From: Chionis minor
Taxonomy: Eukaryota; Chordata; Aves; Charadriiformes; Chionididae
Reading direction: 5' to 3'
Assembly (NCBI GenBank): GCA_013398295.1
Contig: VZSF01005685.1
Location: 670,263 to 734,262, forward strand
Length of the DNA: 64,000 nt
Shown here: in pieces, positions 37,040-49,963 of the stretch
How positions within the stretch are numbered: the first letter of the stretch is position 1
Layout of the letters: each line of letters opens with the position of its first letter
Notes under the pieces: model-generated
The model's database searches: none
What the model saw: only the letters and a program-made list of their open reading frames with translations
Told to the model about the DNA's origin: nothing
Program-made: the position numbers and the translations under genes

Positions 37040-40000
37040 TTACAAGGGGAAGCTCTGAAGTCAGCTATCAAAGACACTGAAGTCACACGCCTCGGCCCTG
37101 GAGGCAGAGGAACAGCTTGAGTCGCAGCGGGCACAAACATCAACCAGAGCTCCTGGATTTCCTACCAGACACGGACTATGCAACGAGGCGAGGGCCAGAG
37201 GCAAACACCTCCGAGGTGGCAGACGTAAAGAGGCCGTGGGAAGAGCCAGAGTCGGGCCACAGGGTCAAATGATTAAATCCAATTTAGTCAGAGGTGCAGA
37301 AGAAATGCTCAGTGACGTGCTGCAGTACACACTGAAGATGTGTAGGACGCAATTGCATCTGCGCTTTCGCTGCCTGCAGAAGAAGCCCGCGCGAGGACGG
37401 TGGCATCGTGTCCCCTCCCAGGGGCTGCTGTCCCCTCACCAAGCAGCACTGCACAGGCCAAGCCCAGCGCAGCGGGAGCTCGTCCTGTTTTATCCATGGA
37501 AAGTTTTGCTGACCCTGAACTTCCCCCGAGGACTGCCAGCCTCGTTTCCTCCATTACATATGCTCCTTCAGAGAAAGAAATGGAAAAAAGGAAAAAAGAA
37601 AAAAAATAATAATAACAATCCAGAAGTGTGGATAAAGACCCCATCAGGCAGCTGATGAGTCCAAGATGATAACGCAGGGCTGGAGGAGGGGACGAGGATT
37701 GAGTAACATCCCCCAGTTTGGAGGAGGGAAAAGAAATCGCAGGAAAGCCCGGATCCGTGGGTCCTCGGAGGCAAACTCCCGACAGCAGCCATGACCTCCC
37801 CGAAGCTTAAAACCTCGGGCTGAGCGCTCCCCGGCAGCACAGCAGGAGAGGTTCGTTAAAGCCCGTGCAACGAGCCAGCAGACCCCACATCACAGCGGGC
37901 GTCCCCGCCGGGAGCGCTCGGCTGGCAGAGCTCGGCGTCCGTCTGTCCGTCCCACCATCGGAGGGTCACCCAGTGGCGCGCGGGGGCTTTAAATGAGCGG
38001 AAGGAAGCTACAACTTCCCAAAGAAAACTGCGGAGCTGCAGCCGATGACAGTACTTCCCTCCTTTGTGGAGCCGACCTCGCAGACATAGAGCTGTGCTGA
38101 GAAAGCAGGAATCGTTACAGTGAGGGCTTTAATTGCCTTGCCCAAGAGCGTCGTTATCAGAGATGCTCACAGGGTCTGAAATTCTCTGCTCACACATCTA
38201 AGGTCCGGACAGCCCAGAGCTTTTGTCCAAACACCTAATATCCAGCAGTTCCAACAGGTTCAGCACGGGTCCAAACCCCAACCCCAGGTTTGTGTTTTGC
38301 ATAACCAAAAACCTTGCCACCGAGGTCTTCGAACACCCTAACCAAATTCCCTGCATCCCATCAGGCGGCTGATGGCACTTCACAGATTTATCTTTTAGGA
38401 TGTCTCTAAGAAAGACCTGCAGGGCCATTCCCAGGAATAACGAGAGCTTCTTGCAAAATCAGGTAGGCACAACCCTCTCTGAAGGCTTTGGTCTTCACCA
38501 ACTCCTCTTCCAAGAGAGGGAATTTCAGGTTTCCCTGTACGGAGGACACCACGGGTCTTCTTGCTGATACAAAACGAATGCATGAGAAGCAATAACCCCT
38601 TTTCCTTTGCTACCCGCCCCAACAGCGACACGTTTTGGGAGCTGGGTGGAGAATACAGACTCCCAGATGACATGAAGGAAGAGCAAGCGGGTAGTGGGAC
38701 ACTCACACATCCCTAAAGACCCTGGACAACCCTGAGCTGAAAGATGCCCTTGTGTTATCCCAAATCAGCATCTACTGATGTGAAAAATCCCTCCCTCCTC
38801 GGATGCTCCAATGATCTGCCCGGACAGCAGCAGCGTGCCACATCCTTGGCAGTGCTGTGGCCATGCCCCGTGAGACCTGCGTGACATCCCTTGGGTAAGA
38901 CCAAACCACAACGGGCCAGCAGACGGAGCCAGACCACCCGCCTGCTCTCCCAGACACCCTCTCCATAACCATTTGCATCGAGATTTTAAAAAAAACGAAC
39001 ACAGAGCATGGGGGGAGACGAGAGGGCAGGGAGCAGGGGCTGTTTGGGAAGACCACCAGGCATCACCACCCTGCTTCGGAGGAGAAACCCGGCTGGACCT
39101 TTCGAGGCTCATCAGCACCCCAGGCGAAGACAACAAAGGGTTTTCTTTTTGACGTTCCCACACAGCCCAGGGTTAGAGCCTCGGACTCCTGCATCCCAGA
39201 TCCGGGCCATCTCTGCGGTACACTTCCCAGCAGACTGCCAAATCCAGGCTTGGCTTTAAGTGAGCAACAAGATCTGAGGCTACATAAAACTTGGGAGCTG
39301 GAGAGCTTGGAAGGATTGCTCAATCTGCCCACGTTTGGCACCCTTTATGGATAGTCCCCTTCCACACACATTAAATCCAACCTTTTTCTCCTCTCACTGA
39401 AAGCGCTGTCAAGGGAACTTGGTTAAAAAAGGGGGGAAAACAAAAAAAAAAAAAAAACCCACCAAAAATAAAAAGAGAGATGTCTTGGCTTTTACTACTG
39501 ACATGAAGTCCTAAACTCATGTTTGCTCACTGGGGCTCACACTTCATCATTCATAAAACATGTCCATAGGTAAAAGAAGGGATATGTAAAAAAGAAATTC
39601 TGATTATAGCTGATCGAGAAACAGGATACCTTCCCACGCACTGAGTTTTCAGCAAAGAAAATTCAAAACATTTTGGCCAACCCAAAGCTTTAAGACAGGA
39701 CTTGACCTGAACCGTAACAATCAAATTATAACACAGAATTCAGCTGCTGTAACAGAAAATGAGTAATTGCGTAACCGCATATAGCGTTACACCGTAATGA
39801 CACGCTTGCAGAGAGCTTTCCAAGCAGACATTGTTCTCCTCCTCTTCAGGCTGGCGCGGGGAACTGGACCGTGATAAACTTTTGACAGGACAGCGATGAG
39901 AACAGCTACGGTACATCTCCGAGATGAGTAAATAGCAGCCAAGTCAGGAAATCAAGCCCTGTCACGTCAAGTATTCGGGCCAGAGCCGAGAGAGGAAGCT

Positions 40001-41644
40001 CCCGGCAGCAGCCTGCAAGCCTGGGCTAGTTCAAGAAATTCAGAGAACCTGTGTTTGTCTCTTAAAACCAAGCAGCCCTATAGAAATGGTGAGGAGACAC
40101 GGTCTGAGACTTTGGGGGCAGAAAGAAACCATGGGGTGGGATCTGAGGTAACTGCCTGCAAGAGCCAACTCCGATATCATTTATGCAAACCTCTCAAAAC
40201 GGGCTATTATTAACTAATAAAGCACGTATGTTGAATTCAAGACCTTTACATCAGTTTTACAGGAGCCCCATATGAGCTCAGTTTTAAATACCCATTGATA
40301 CCTCCAGACCATCCCTGAACTGATGGTGCTCAGGGATGGGTTGGATGTCACGGCTGCCACCGTGAGACACGAGCCAGGGCACAGCCAGTCTCACTGCACA
40401 CACCCTTCGCTTCCCTTTTGTAAAACATCCCAAGAAGCCTTCTTTCCAAAGTTCTGCCATTGGGTCAATGGCACGCAATCTGCCGACATCCAAAAGACTT
40501 TCCCAGCAAGAGCCTGTATGGATGCCACGGCACTATTCATGCACCACAGGTACATGTAATTTTTCTCCGCACAGTCAGGATTTTGGGTGCCCTGCTTCCA
40601 ATTAGACCCACTTCACTTTCAGAAAGCCTCAGAAATTACAACCAAAAGCGGTATTTTCCTCACTGCCAGAAGTGCCAGGTGCCTGCCAGGGAGTAGAAGC
40701 ACTGAAGAAATGAATCTCGCGATACATTCGCCCCACTGAGCCGAAACAGCACAGCAGGCAGGGGGAAAACACGACTGAAGAGCGAAAAAAAAGAAAATCA
40801 ACCATGAAAAATATTTACAACACTGCATTTGTTGCAGCTTTTACCTTTTAAATTGGCGATGGGAGGAAACAACGGCCTGGAAAAATTGCAAAATTCTGAT
40901 TTGCACAGCCCTGTGGCTCCAGAAAAGACCCGGAGATGATAGTTCAGCTTCCAGATCGGTGCTGAAGGACCCGAAGCCGTAGCTGGTGCTGGCAGCGAGT
41001 TATGCATCCCAGAAGATGGAGATAGCCTGCTCGCGGTGACAGCTGCTGACACACACCCTGACACCATCACATCTTCCTCGACTGTTGCCCAAGTTGCTAT
41101 CTGCTCGCAAAGCCTGGCTAAAAACCAGGCTGACAATGGGTGTGGAGAAAAACAGTTCCCAAATGTCACACCGGGGACTGGGATGGCATTATTAGAAGCA
41201 GACAAACACACACTCAGAAAACTCTGCTTAATGGCACCAGGTAATGATGCTGAAAGATGTCCTCCAGCTTCTTCCGAAAGTAGTAATTAAAACCAGAACA
41301 CTGCTTTTCACATTATGGATAACTGATGCAGACCTGCATATGAAATCAAGCTGCAGTTCGCAAGATTAAGCCCACAATCTGCTTTTAATGGGTCTCTTGA
41401 TGCTCCTCTGCCTCGTGGCAGTGCGCTGGGGCTCTGCACCCACATCAGCCACAGAGACGGGGCCATCTCAGGGCAGCTCAGCGCCGCCTTCACCCCCAAA
41501 AGCAACCCAAACGGGGTCACGGGGGTGCTCCCGGGCTGGCCGTGCCATGTGTGGCTCCTCCACCTCCCAGGAAGGGGAGGTGGGAAGAGCAGGCAGCTGG
41601 AAAGAGGTGGGCAAGACAGACCTGCGCCACAAACCTTCTTACGC

Positions 41645-42000
41645 AAGAGGGATTTCAAAAAGAAAACTTCTCATCAATGCTCATCAATATCTACAGGGCG
41701 GGTGGCAAGAGGATGGGGCCAGACTCTTCCCAGTGGTGCCCAGCAACAGGACAAAGTGCAACGGGCACAAAGTGGAACGCAGGAGGTTCCATCTGAAGAC
41801 AAGGAAAAACTACTTTACTTTGAGGGTACCAGAGCACTGGAACATGCTGTGCAGAGACTGTGGAGTCTCCTTCTCTGGAGATATTCAAAACCCACCTGGA
41901 TGTGTTCCTGACCGACCTGCTGTAGACGACCCTGCTCTGGCAGGGGGGTTGGACTAGGTGATCTCCAAAGGTCCCTTCCAGCCTTTTTGTGATTCTGTGC
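41645..42000 (+). mobile_element. CR1 LINE 3' fragment, plus strand
   Basis: The order is typical: CTCATCAATATCTACAGGG, GAGGATGGGGCCAGACTC, a tract giving TTTACTTTGAGGGTACC, GCACTGGAACATGCTG, GGAGTCTCCTTCTCTGG, TTGGACTAGGTGATCTCC and GGTCCCTTCCAGCC, ending GTGATTCTGTG. It is 5'-truncated with a nearly intact 3' end and belongs to the same general subfamily as the copy at 152-563. Confidence 0.96.
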
Positions 42001-42976
42001 TGGGACCCACAAGCCAGAGGGAGCAACCCCACTGCACACCAGCTCTTCGAGCCTCCAGGGTCCCGGGGAAGAGACAGGCATCGCATCTGCGGTTACGGGC
42101 AGCAGCACGAGCTGAACCCGCTGCAGCCAGAGCCGCGAGAAGGAGCCTGGTGCCTCTGCCAGGCAGCGTAGGGAGGCTGCTGGTCCTCGGGGACGGAGAA
42201 TGGACAGGCAGCCCCGAGGCCCCAGGAGTCGCTTGGGGCTTCTTCCTCTCCTCGATTTTAAATAATAAATGTTTTGTTGCATTTCAGTGTTGGGAAGAAC
42301 CAAGGATGTGAACAGACAGTGCAAGCTGGAGAACAGGAACGGCTTTTGTTTTTACCCACGGTTTAACTGGGGCTCATCAAGTTTTCTAGCTCCACATTTC
42401 TTCTGCGGAAAATGAAGCCGAAGCGGAGCAGCAAAAGCAGAAGTAGGGAAGCACCAGTGTCTGCAAGGTGACAGCCAAGCAAAAATGATTCTAACACGTG
42501 TGCAATGCACAGAAAATTGCTTTGGGCAAGCATGTTATTTAAAAAATCTGAATGGAAGGAAAAATAAAAGGTTTTATGGCTTAACTGCTTTAGTGCTTGT
42601 GTGTCGGATCCAGGGACCAGGGCTGGACAGACACACATGCAGACACGCACCAGCCCCCGGAGCCCTCTGCTGAGCATCTGTGCCTGCAGGACGGCCAAAC
42701 CAGACCCGGGGCTCCGCGCACACGTTCCCTGCAAAGATTAATTTCCATAACACTCGGGAGATGAGAGGCAGGACATCCCCCGAACAAGGAGCGGGAACTT
42801 TGGTAGCGTTGGCACACGTCAGACCGATTCCAACCCAAGTGGCTTGTGTTGTACAAAGCCTCTGTCATCGCCAAGGTGAGATGAGATCGAAAAAGACACC
42901 GCCAGCCTCATGCACACTGCAACTGCCTGCATGTTTTTGATTAAGATATTGTTAGTAGTACAGCTTACCACATATT
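42001..42976. other. Intronic sequence between two CR1 pieces, nothing recognised
   Basis: Unique-looking sequence of mixed composition. No gene, repeat family or regulatory site could be supported. Confidence 0.5.
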
Positions 42977-43186
42977 AACCCCATCTTTGAGAACAAAAAG
43001 GGAGACCCAGGAACTATAGGCTGATGAGCCTCACCTCCGTTGTAGAACGTGCCCCTCTTGGGACCCCTTTCCCAAGAACAAGATGGTCGATCAGGAACAG
43101 TCAACACGGATTTTGCTTGTCCAACCTGACTGCTTTCTATAAAGAGAGAAGGGGACAGACAGACGAGGCTGGAGCTGTGGATGTGA
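42977..43186 (+). pseudogene. CR1 LINE ORF2 reverse-transcriptase remnant
   Basis: The plus strand translates to pieces of the CR1 reverse transcriptase: NPIFENKKGDPG, then in another frame NYRLMSLTSV, then QHGFCLSNLTAFYKE and EAGAVDV. These follow the family's order (a FKKG..DPGNYRP-like start, SLTSV, QHGF, SCLTNL..FYD, GRAVDV). A one-base loss after DPG breaks the frame, and the part between SLTSV and QHGF is short and scrambled. It is an internal ORF2 piece with no attached 3' end, so it is a separate and older fragment from the CR1 copy at 41645-42000. Confidence 0.85.
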
Positions 43187-44492
43187 CACACCACCTCCCT
43201 CCCGCACCGACGGACTGCGCTGGCCGGCGGAGCCCCTGCTATCCCGTGTCACCTATCAGCCATGCCCAGGAGAAAATACCTAACAAATCACCTATTTTAA
43301 AACATAAAGGGGAAATTGAGGTGGAGAAAGACTAGGTGGGATGAACATTCCCCCCCCACACACACACTTTAACTTTTTTTCCTCCTCAGTAACAGAAAAC
43401 ATCAAATGGTTTCAAACGATAAACCCACAGCTGGGTACTCAGAACTTCCCAGGATCAGAAGAAGCCCCCATGAGTCTTCAACAGACTCCAACAGGCTTCA
43501 GAGCAGGTCCCAAAATCCTACTTGGCTTTCCCATAATAGCTCTGAACCCACTCCTGTGAATCAGGAAAGGAAAACCCATCCACACACACAGACATTAACA
43601 CACATTTTTCTTACCACCTCAAGCACTCGTACTGCCTTTTGTCATTTGCATTCAGGGTATCGGTTCCTCTCCCTTTCGACATTGCAAGGAAATTAATTAA
43701 CTGAATAGTAACTGTAAGTATCACAAAGCTTGGGAGGCCGAGACAGGAAATCTGAAGGTTAACCATCATATTTAATGCATGCGTGAGATAAAAATCAAAA
43801 TTAACTTCGATCAGGGGAAGGACAGGGAGGCCACTGGCATTACCGTAACATTGGTTGTTTAGGTTTTTTAAGATTAGAGCCTATATTTTATCTTTATGAT
43901 CTCAATTAAGCATTTTTCTCTCTTCTGCAGAGAAAAAGAGGGGTGTCATTCCTTACTACAGAATATCAAGCATCATTCCAAATCCCTCAAGCGTTGTAAC
44001 GAAAGCCAGGGGAAAAGCAGAAGCGAAGCCATCACTCCTCGGACCTGACATGGGAACTGAAGGAAACCCCAGCTCCGGAAGGGATGCTGTGCTCCACCAG
44101 CTCCATGGGAAGATCTGCACATGGTGCCTGGCCAAGCGGGACACGTCCACGAGGCCCATCCTCTAACGGCAGCGCGGGATCGCTGGGAAACGGCCCGTGG
44201 CAGCTGCTCTGTCCCCCCTGCTTCAGCCCTACCTGGCAGGTACTCAAATACTTCATGAACCGCTGTCCCACCTGGCTCGGACACTCAACCACATCTGTAT
44301 TTCCCCCCACCTCCCCTTTTCATTGCAAGAGTGGAAGGTTCGAAACCAAACTGCTCTGATCTACCCTAAAGTGAGATAAGATTCCAGTCAGCGGCTAAAC
44401 TGAGATATTTGCCTTTTATGGAAAAAAAAACCAAACCAAAACAAAAACCCTCAAACACATCCAGTGGTCACAGTACATGACAAGCTCCAAAG
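43187..44492. other. Intronic sequence, no gene supported
   Basis: Holds a short C/CA-rich tract near 43350-43369 and AT-rich sequence at 43680-43920. A GC-matched stretch at 43729-43747 resembles part of the primate Alu/7SL motif by chance (see rejected items). Confidence 0.5.
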
Positions 44493-44641
44493 TATCACTG
44501 AATCACTTGGGTTGGAAGAGGCCTTCGAGATCACCGAGTCCAACCATAAATCTAACACTGCTAAACCACCCCTAAACCATGTCCTTCAACACCACGTCTA
44601 CCTGTCTTTTAAATACCTCCAGGGATGGCGATTCCACCACC
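44493..44641 (-). mobile_element. CR1 LINE 3' fragment, minus strand (short)
   Basis: It starts TATCACTGAATCACTTGGG, then GGTTGGAAGAGGCC, GAGTCCAACCATAAATC, GTCTTTTAAATACCTCC and GGCGATTCCACCACC, where the match stops before the usual CTCCCTGGGCAGCC. It has the same wording as the copy at 48625-48948, so it is the same subfamily, here cut to about 150 bp. Confidence 0.92.
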
Positions 44642-47600
44642 ATCAATGCACCCAATTTAAACCCCCTGCAGCAGGAGCCATGTCCCTTAAATCCATCAGC
44701 ACACGTGGAACCCACAGCCCTTCTAATCCATGTTTTGACCCGTGCAACGAGCAGGACTTTGTTACGAGATCCTGGGACAGGCGGATAAAAATCACCACCG
44801 TGGAGATGCCAGCTGATGTCCCGCTCCCTGGCTGGAGACACCCCATCGCATCCCCCCCAGGTGCCCGGAGCGCATCCAGCATCGTGCAGAACCCACACGG
44901 GGCTGATGCTCCAGCGCCACCAGCGTCTGCCAAGAGCCACTCCCTGCACGGTGCCACAGGATCCAGGTGCTTCCCAGATTTCCTGGCAAATCAAACCTTC
45001 GCAGGGGATACCGGCTCTTCCTTAACCAGGTTCATGTTAAGGACAAACCAAGAAAATCCCCTTGCCCACAGCCCAGAGCTGCCCTTCTTCTGCAGTCCAC
45101 TCCCTCTTCCTGCAACAGATAACGCAGAGCGGATTTTTTTTCCTAATTTCGTGTCTATCTGAGCACCAGAACAGACTCGGTCCGGGATTTCCAGGTGGAT
45201 ACCCAGCAAAACAAACAACACTGCATGCATGCTTCGGGAAAGCAGAATTTGGACTTTGTCCTGAGAGAAAAAAAGGAAGGAGAAGGCGAGCGCCACAAAA
45301 GCCATCATTCATTTTGCTTTAGTTTTACAGCTTGTCAATTATCCCAATTCACACCACAGGAAGAAAACGCGCTACAAAAAACACAAAAATTCACTTTCCA
45401 TTTCAAGCTATTTTTCCAAAGTGCAATTTAACGAGAGACTCCAGCCAAAATTAACGCCGTGCTGTGAAGTCTCCCAGAGTGTAAAAAGCCTTGGTGCCAG
45501 AATGAACTAAAGACATCTTTCCGCGGTGCCTAAAGTTTCAAACACACATTTGGACCAAACTTTGGCAGTTGTGGCACAGGCTCCGACCTTTCTGGATTTG
45601 GGTACATCCCCATCCATGACCTTCGCTTCAGGCAGAAGCTTAAGCGGAATTAAACAAAGGGGAGCTTTATTTCTGACCCGACTTCTTTCAAATCTCTCCC
45701 TGAAGATGTGACTATTTTACCTTATCCAGAAAATTTGACCCTTCTTCCAAAGGTTAAGAGGCAAATGTTACTGCCACAGCACAGCTCCCACAGCGGCACG
45801 GTACAGTCCCTCTTTCGCAGGATGAAAACAGGCTACAGAAAATTAATCTTCTGGCTACTTAATTTGTAAAGCTGCTTAAAAAGGTCAGATCCCCAGCTCA
45901 TAAGAGCCACCACCGAGAACAGATCCCAGAGATTACGGGAAATAAGGCTCTGGATATTTATATAAATTAATACAAGATCAACAGGACCCTCTAATTTAAT
46001 ACCTACATCCCCCTCTTTGCAGCTCATATCACTTACTTATCTATTACAGTAACACGACGGGGTGTACTCAGAGACGGCATCTGAGGCTCGAGAGGGTTTT
46101 AGAAACCTTCCCAAAATCTTCTGTATGTTTTGACTGAACGGTTTCCAGCTTTGCCTTAGTATTTTTTAAGGCAAGTCCCCCTTTCTGAGCCAGCCCAACC
46201 AGGGCTAACACGCACTAGCAGGGACAGGCATTGGTCTACCAAAAATCTAGAAGCACAATATTTTGTTGTTTTGGGGTTGGTTTAGGGTTTTTTTTTCCCT
46301 GAATGACGGTCTGTTAAATCCTTTCCTAGGAAGTTCAGCATGTACACTAACACTCTTGTGATTCTGCAGTTATCCCTGATCTACTCTCACCTAAGCAAGA
46401 AAGCCAAACTGGAATTTCTCACTGTGAAAAAATCCAGTTGCCTCTGAGAGCTGACTTCTCCTCTCTCCATCCCTGCCTTGACTTGGGTCTAGTCAAACAC
46501 AGGTATTTTCCTAGGACAAGCATTTCCCCTGGAAAAAGAATTTAACGATGTATTTACCAGCCGAACACGAACAGTTATACCAGACAGCCTACATGAGCAA
46601 AGCTTACTCTCCTAATTGGAATATCTAAAATAAACTCTGTATAACAGCCTAATTGCATTTGCAGAGCAGGGAGCGTTAGGGAAAGTTGCATTGCTTTTGC
46701 TGTGCTGGTCTAATTAATTTGGTACAACTTGAGCGGGGAGATAAGGCCCCAGGGAGGTGTTGGGCTGGACCATTAATGCTGGATTTCAGCAGGAGGGTGA
46801 GGAGGGGAACTGGAAGCAGCATCCGATTCCCTCCTTGGCTCAGCTGTTCAACTCCATCTCCTTCCAAAGCCACCCACTCCGCTTCAGTGGGCTGAAAATC
46901 AGCTGGACATGAAAGGACAATACTCAGAGCTCCTAATGGGCGAGGATTGATACATCTAAATAGGCAGTGGCCCTAAAAAAGCTCGCTGAGCCGTAAATTA
47001 AAGTTACTTTATTGACATGGTTAAGACAGCGTCAACATGCAGTTAAACAGACTCTCCATTTCCCCTTTTTCTGGCAGCAGCCCTATCCTATTTTCCTAAG
47101 TGCCACCCAATTTAAGTTCATTTTTACTACTCCAGCTGCATATATAACTGAAGAAAAGTGACCTTTCTTCTGCGTTAAATTAATCCTTCTCTTAGCAACA
47201 GCCTCCCACAACACATACACAGTGTAAAAAGTATAGACGGTTTTTTAAGTACTGAGTGAAGGTGCAAGAACAAGCACAGAGACTGTTGTCAGACTAACGT
47301 ATACTCAGTTCCGTGCAGCCCGGAGAAGTTATTAAGCACATTTATTTAGAAGCCAGCATGCTACTTTTTAAAAGTCATACAGCAAACATTAAGACAGGTC
47401 TGGCTCCTGTGAAAATGGCTGTGGCACGTATTAGGCTGAGCTGTTAGGAATAAATTGCTCCTCTGCATACTGCAATCAAGACTATGCAAAGGAAAAAAAA
47501 AATGAAGGCTATGTAGTATTTTACAGAGCCATAAACACCAAGGGAAATAAAACATCGTTCTCTAAGGTGTATCTTCCACTGCAAAAAGCTCTTATTCAAA

Positions 47601-48624
47601 ACAGAGCTTCCTCAGGCTCCAGAGAGGAAAGGCTTTCCAGCGGGCAAGTGTGCCTTAGGGAGGGGAGCATAAATGAGAATTCACGTAGAGTCATCATGAC
47701 CCATCACTTCTGGGTGCCCTCAAGAAGCAGACTGTGACTTTTTCTGCACCGCACTCCACCACGAACAGCATTCCCTCGCCAGGACTTGAGGAGCGACCAA
47801 CATCTGTCTGACGGACATCTTGGCAAGGGGCGCGCATCCCGGAGAGCAGGAGAAAGCCAAGGCATTGCACAGCCTCCCTCGCTGTGGGATGAGTAATGGA
47901 GCCTTCCAGGGAACGAAGCCTTTTCACCTTCGGTTTTGTAACTTGACTGAAATGCAGAGGTGGACCCCCCCAGGTCAGCCCATGGTGGCTCTGCCCGCTC
48001 AGATCCCAAATCACCAAATCAATTTGTGTGCCACCAGCTAAGGAGCACAGACCGAGATCCTACGTACAGCTGATCCCCTTTGCCTGGCCTTGCGCACCCA
48101 GGATGTACACACACTTTGATGCATTAATCCCCAGCTACACAGAAGGGAACAGAGAGATTTAATCGAGGTTTTAGTCCTCCTCCAGTCCCAAATACAACTC
48201 CTTCAATCCTAAGAAACTTTCTTAATAGTGTCTTGAATAAACCAAGGATCACCAAATAAAAGCAACGCAAACCCACCCACAATCTGAAAAGACATTGCAG
48301 CTCCAGTCTGGTGTCCAGCCATCTCAACTCTTCCCTGATATTGAGCTTCTGGTCTAACTCGGGCACTCAACTTTTGAACTTTTGTCTCTGCTCCTCACCA
48401 TAAGGAATGAGCTCTCAGCTGCTTCGTACCCAGCCACCGAGTCTGGTCAACCACCAGCTGTGGAGAAGGCCTTCACGGTTACGCAGTCGCCGGGATCACA
48501 TCCTCCTTCCCATCGCCCACAGCCCATGCCGATGCGGTGATGTGAGAGCTGAGAACATCACTGCTCACGCTTAGCCACGGATAACGCAAGAGCCCAGGAA
48601 AACAGCAGCACTTTCTTTGGTTAC
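44642..48624. other. Intronic sequence between CR1 copies, no gene supported
   Basis: About 4 kb. AT-rich stretches occur at 45300-45440, 45830-46010 and 46540-46760. A 232-codon plus-strand frame at 44464-45162 begins inside the CR1 fragment and has no recognisable domain. No exon or RNA gene could be supported. Confidence 0.55.
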
Positions 48625-48948
48625 CATAGAATCATAGAATCACTTGGGTTGGAAGAGACCTTCAAGATCATCGAGTCCAACCATAAACCTACACTGCCAA
48701 AACCACCCCTAACCCATGTCCCTCAGCACCACGTCTGCCTGTCTTTTAAATACCTCCAGGGACGGCGATTCCACCACCTCCCTGGGCAGCCTGTTCCAAT
48801 GCTTGAGAACCCTTTCGGTAAAGAAGTTTTTCCTAATCTCCAACCTAAACCTCCCCTGGCACAACTTGAGGCCATTTCCTCTTGTCCTGTCGCTTGTTCC
48901 TTGGGAGAAGAGACTGACCCCGCCTGGCTATAACCTCCTTTCAGGTAC
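48625..48948 (-). mobile_element. CR1 LINE 3' fragment, minus strand
   Basis: It opens with two octamers (CATAGAATCATAGAATC), then GGTTGGAAGAGACCTTC, GAGTCCAACCATAAACC, CTCCCTGGGCAGCCTG, GTAAAGAAGTTTTTCC and CTTGTCCTGTCGCTTG, ending about CTATAACCTCCTTTCAGG. It is the best preserved CR1 3' end in the window, with a clean octamer tail, which suggests one of the younger insertions. It is in VAV2 sense orientation. Confidence 0.96.
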
Positions 48949-49944
48949 CATCCTCAGAAAGCAAGCAGGACAGTCGCGCAGCATCCATAAATTACTCGTT
49001 TTACTTTGCACCAGTTCATTCTTTTTCAAGACTATTTCCTCCATGAGAAGCTCTAAGGTCCCACCCCAGGTCATTGTGCCCCATGGACCAAACCAGCCCC
49101 AAATCGGCTCGTAAACCCTATGGAGGGCTGAGAAAAGCGGCTCGGCTCTCCTTGGCAGCCAGACCCTCCTCTCCGGCTGCCATCTCCATTAGGCTGTGAG
49201 GTCAGGGAGCAACCGCCGGCAAGCCGGAAGAAGGAGCAGCATCCATCCAAGGGATGCTATGGAGCAGATGGGCAGTGGGGATGTCCCATAGCTATGTGGG
49301 GTCTCTGGGGTGATGGTCTATGGCAGAGGGAAGCTGGAGTGCGGAGGGATCCGGCACCACCCAAGCCAGAGCCCACGAGCGCCCCCCGAGATGAGCAGAG
49401 CCAGGAGGAAGAGGAGGAGGCAGCAGCAAGGAGGAGCACACACACTCCTGTCCCCTTCCTGTGCACAAAAAGCACAGCTTTGTCTGGAGGAATAACTACG
49501 AACCAAGCAATGTGGTCTTTTTTGAAGAAAACAAATACTTGATTACAAAAATCCCAGCCCATCCACCCGCCCACAGTTCTTCTCAGCTATAATGAGGTTT
49601 CACTGCCTTGTATTCCCAAATTATCCAGATAACCTATTGCTCAGGATTAGGGCTTCTGCTTGCAAGGGCCTGGTACCAACTGGAGCCGAGACCTGGGTGT
49701 CCACGAGTTAATAAAAGTAAAGCAAATAACAACATCTAACTGTCTGGGGGGGTTTTTTGAGCGCTCACATCCCTGGCTAAAGGAGATTCCTACAGAAAAA
49801 GGGTCTGGGAGCAGCCCTCAGCACACACACCAGCCCGCAGCAGTAACTGAGTGCTGTCTTTTTTTTTTTTATTTATTTTTCACAGTTGCTTTAAACCCAC
49901 AGCATTATATTACCAACACCTCAGCTTTGTGTGTGAGATTTTCC

Positions 49945-49963
49945 TTTTTTTTTTTTTTTTTTT
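49945..49963. repeat. Poly-T run (19 bases)
   Basis: Run of 19 T shortly after an 11-T stretch near 49860, within a T-rich tract. Confidence 0.93.

Larger units (their letters stand above)
30781..41644. other. Intronic sequence upstream of the VAV2 exon, no gene supported
   Basis: About 10.9 kb free of CR1. It holds a 242-codon plus-strand open frame (32977-33705), a CpG-rich patch at 34950-35600 that also keeps a 258-codon frame open (34851-35627), a 16-A run at 37024-37039 and an A-rich run near 39449-39466. Nothing with a recognisable protein domain was found on either strand. Confidence 0.6.

Noticed and set aside
43722..43750. Sequence resembling the Alu/7SL word CTTTGGGAGGCCGAGGC
   Set aside because: Only about 13 bases match in a row (TTGGGAGGCCGAG). 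The rest of an Alu or 7SL RNA is absent, and birds lack Alu. Chance similarity is more likely than contamination.
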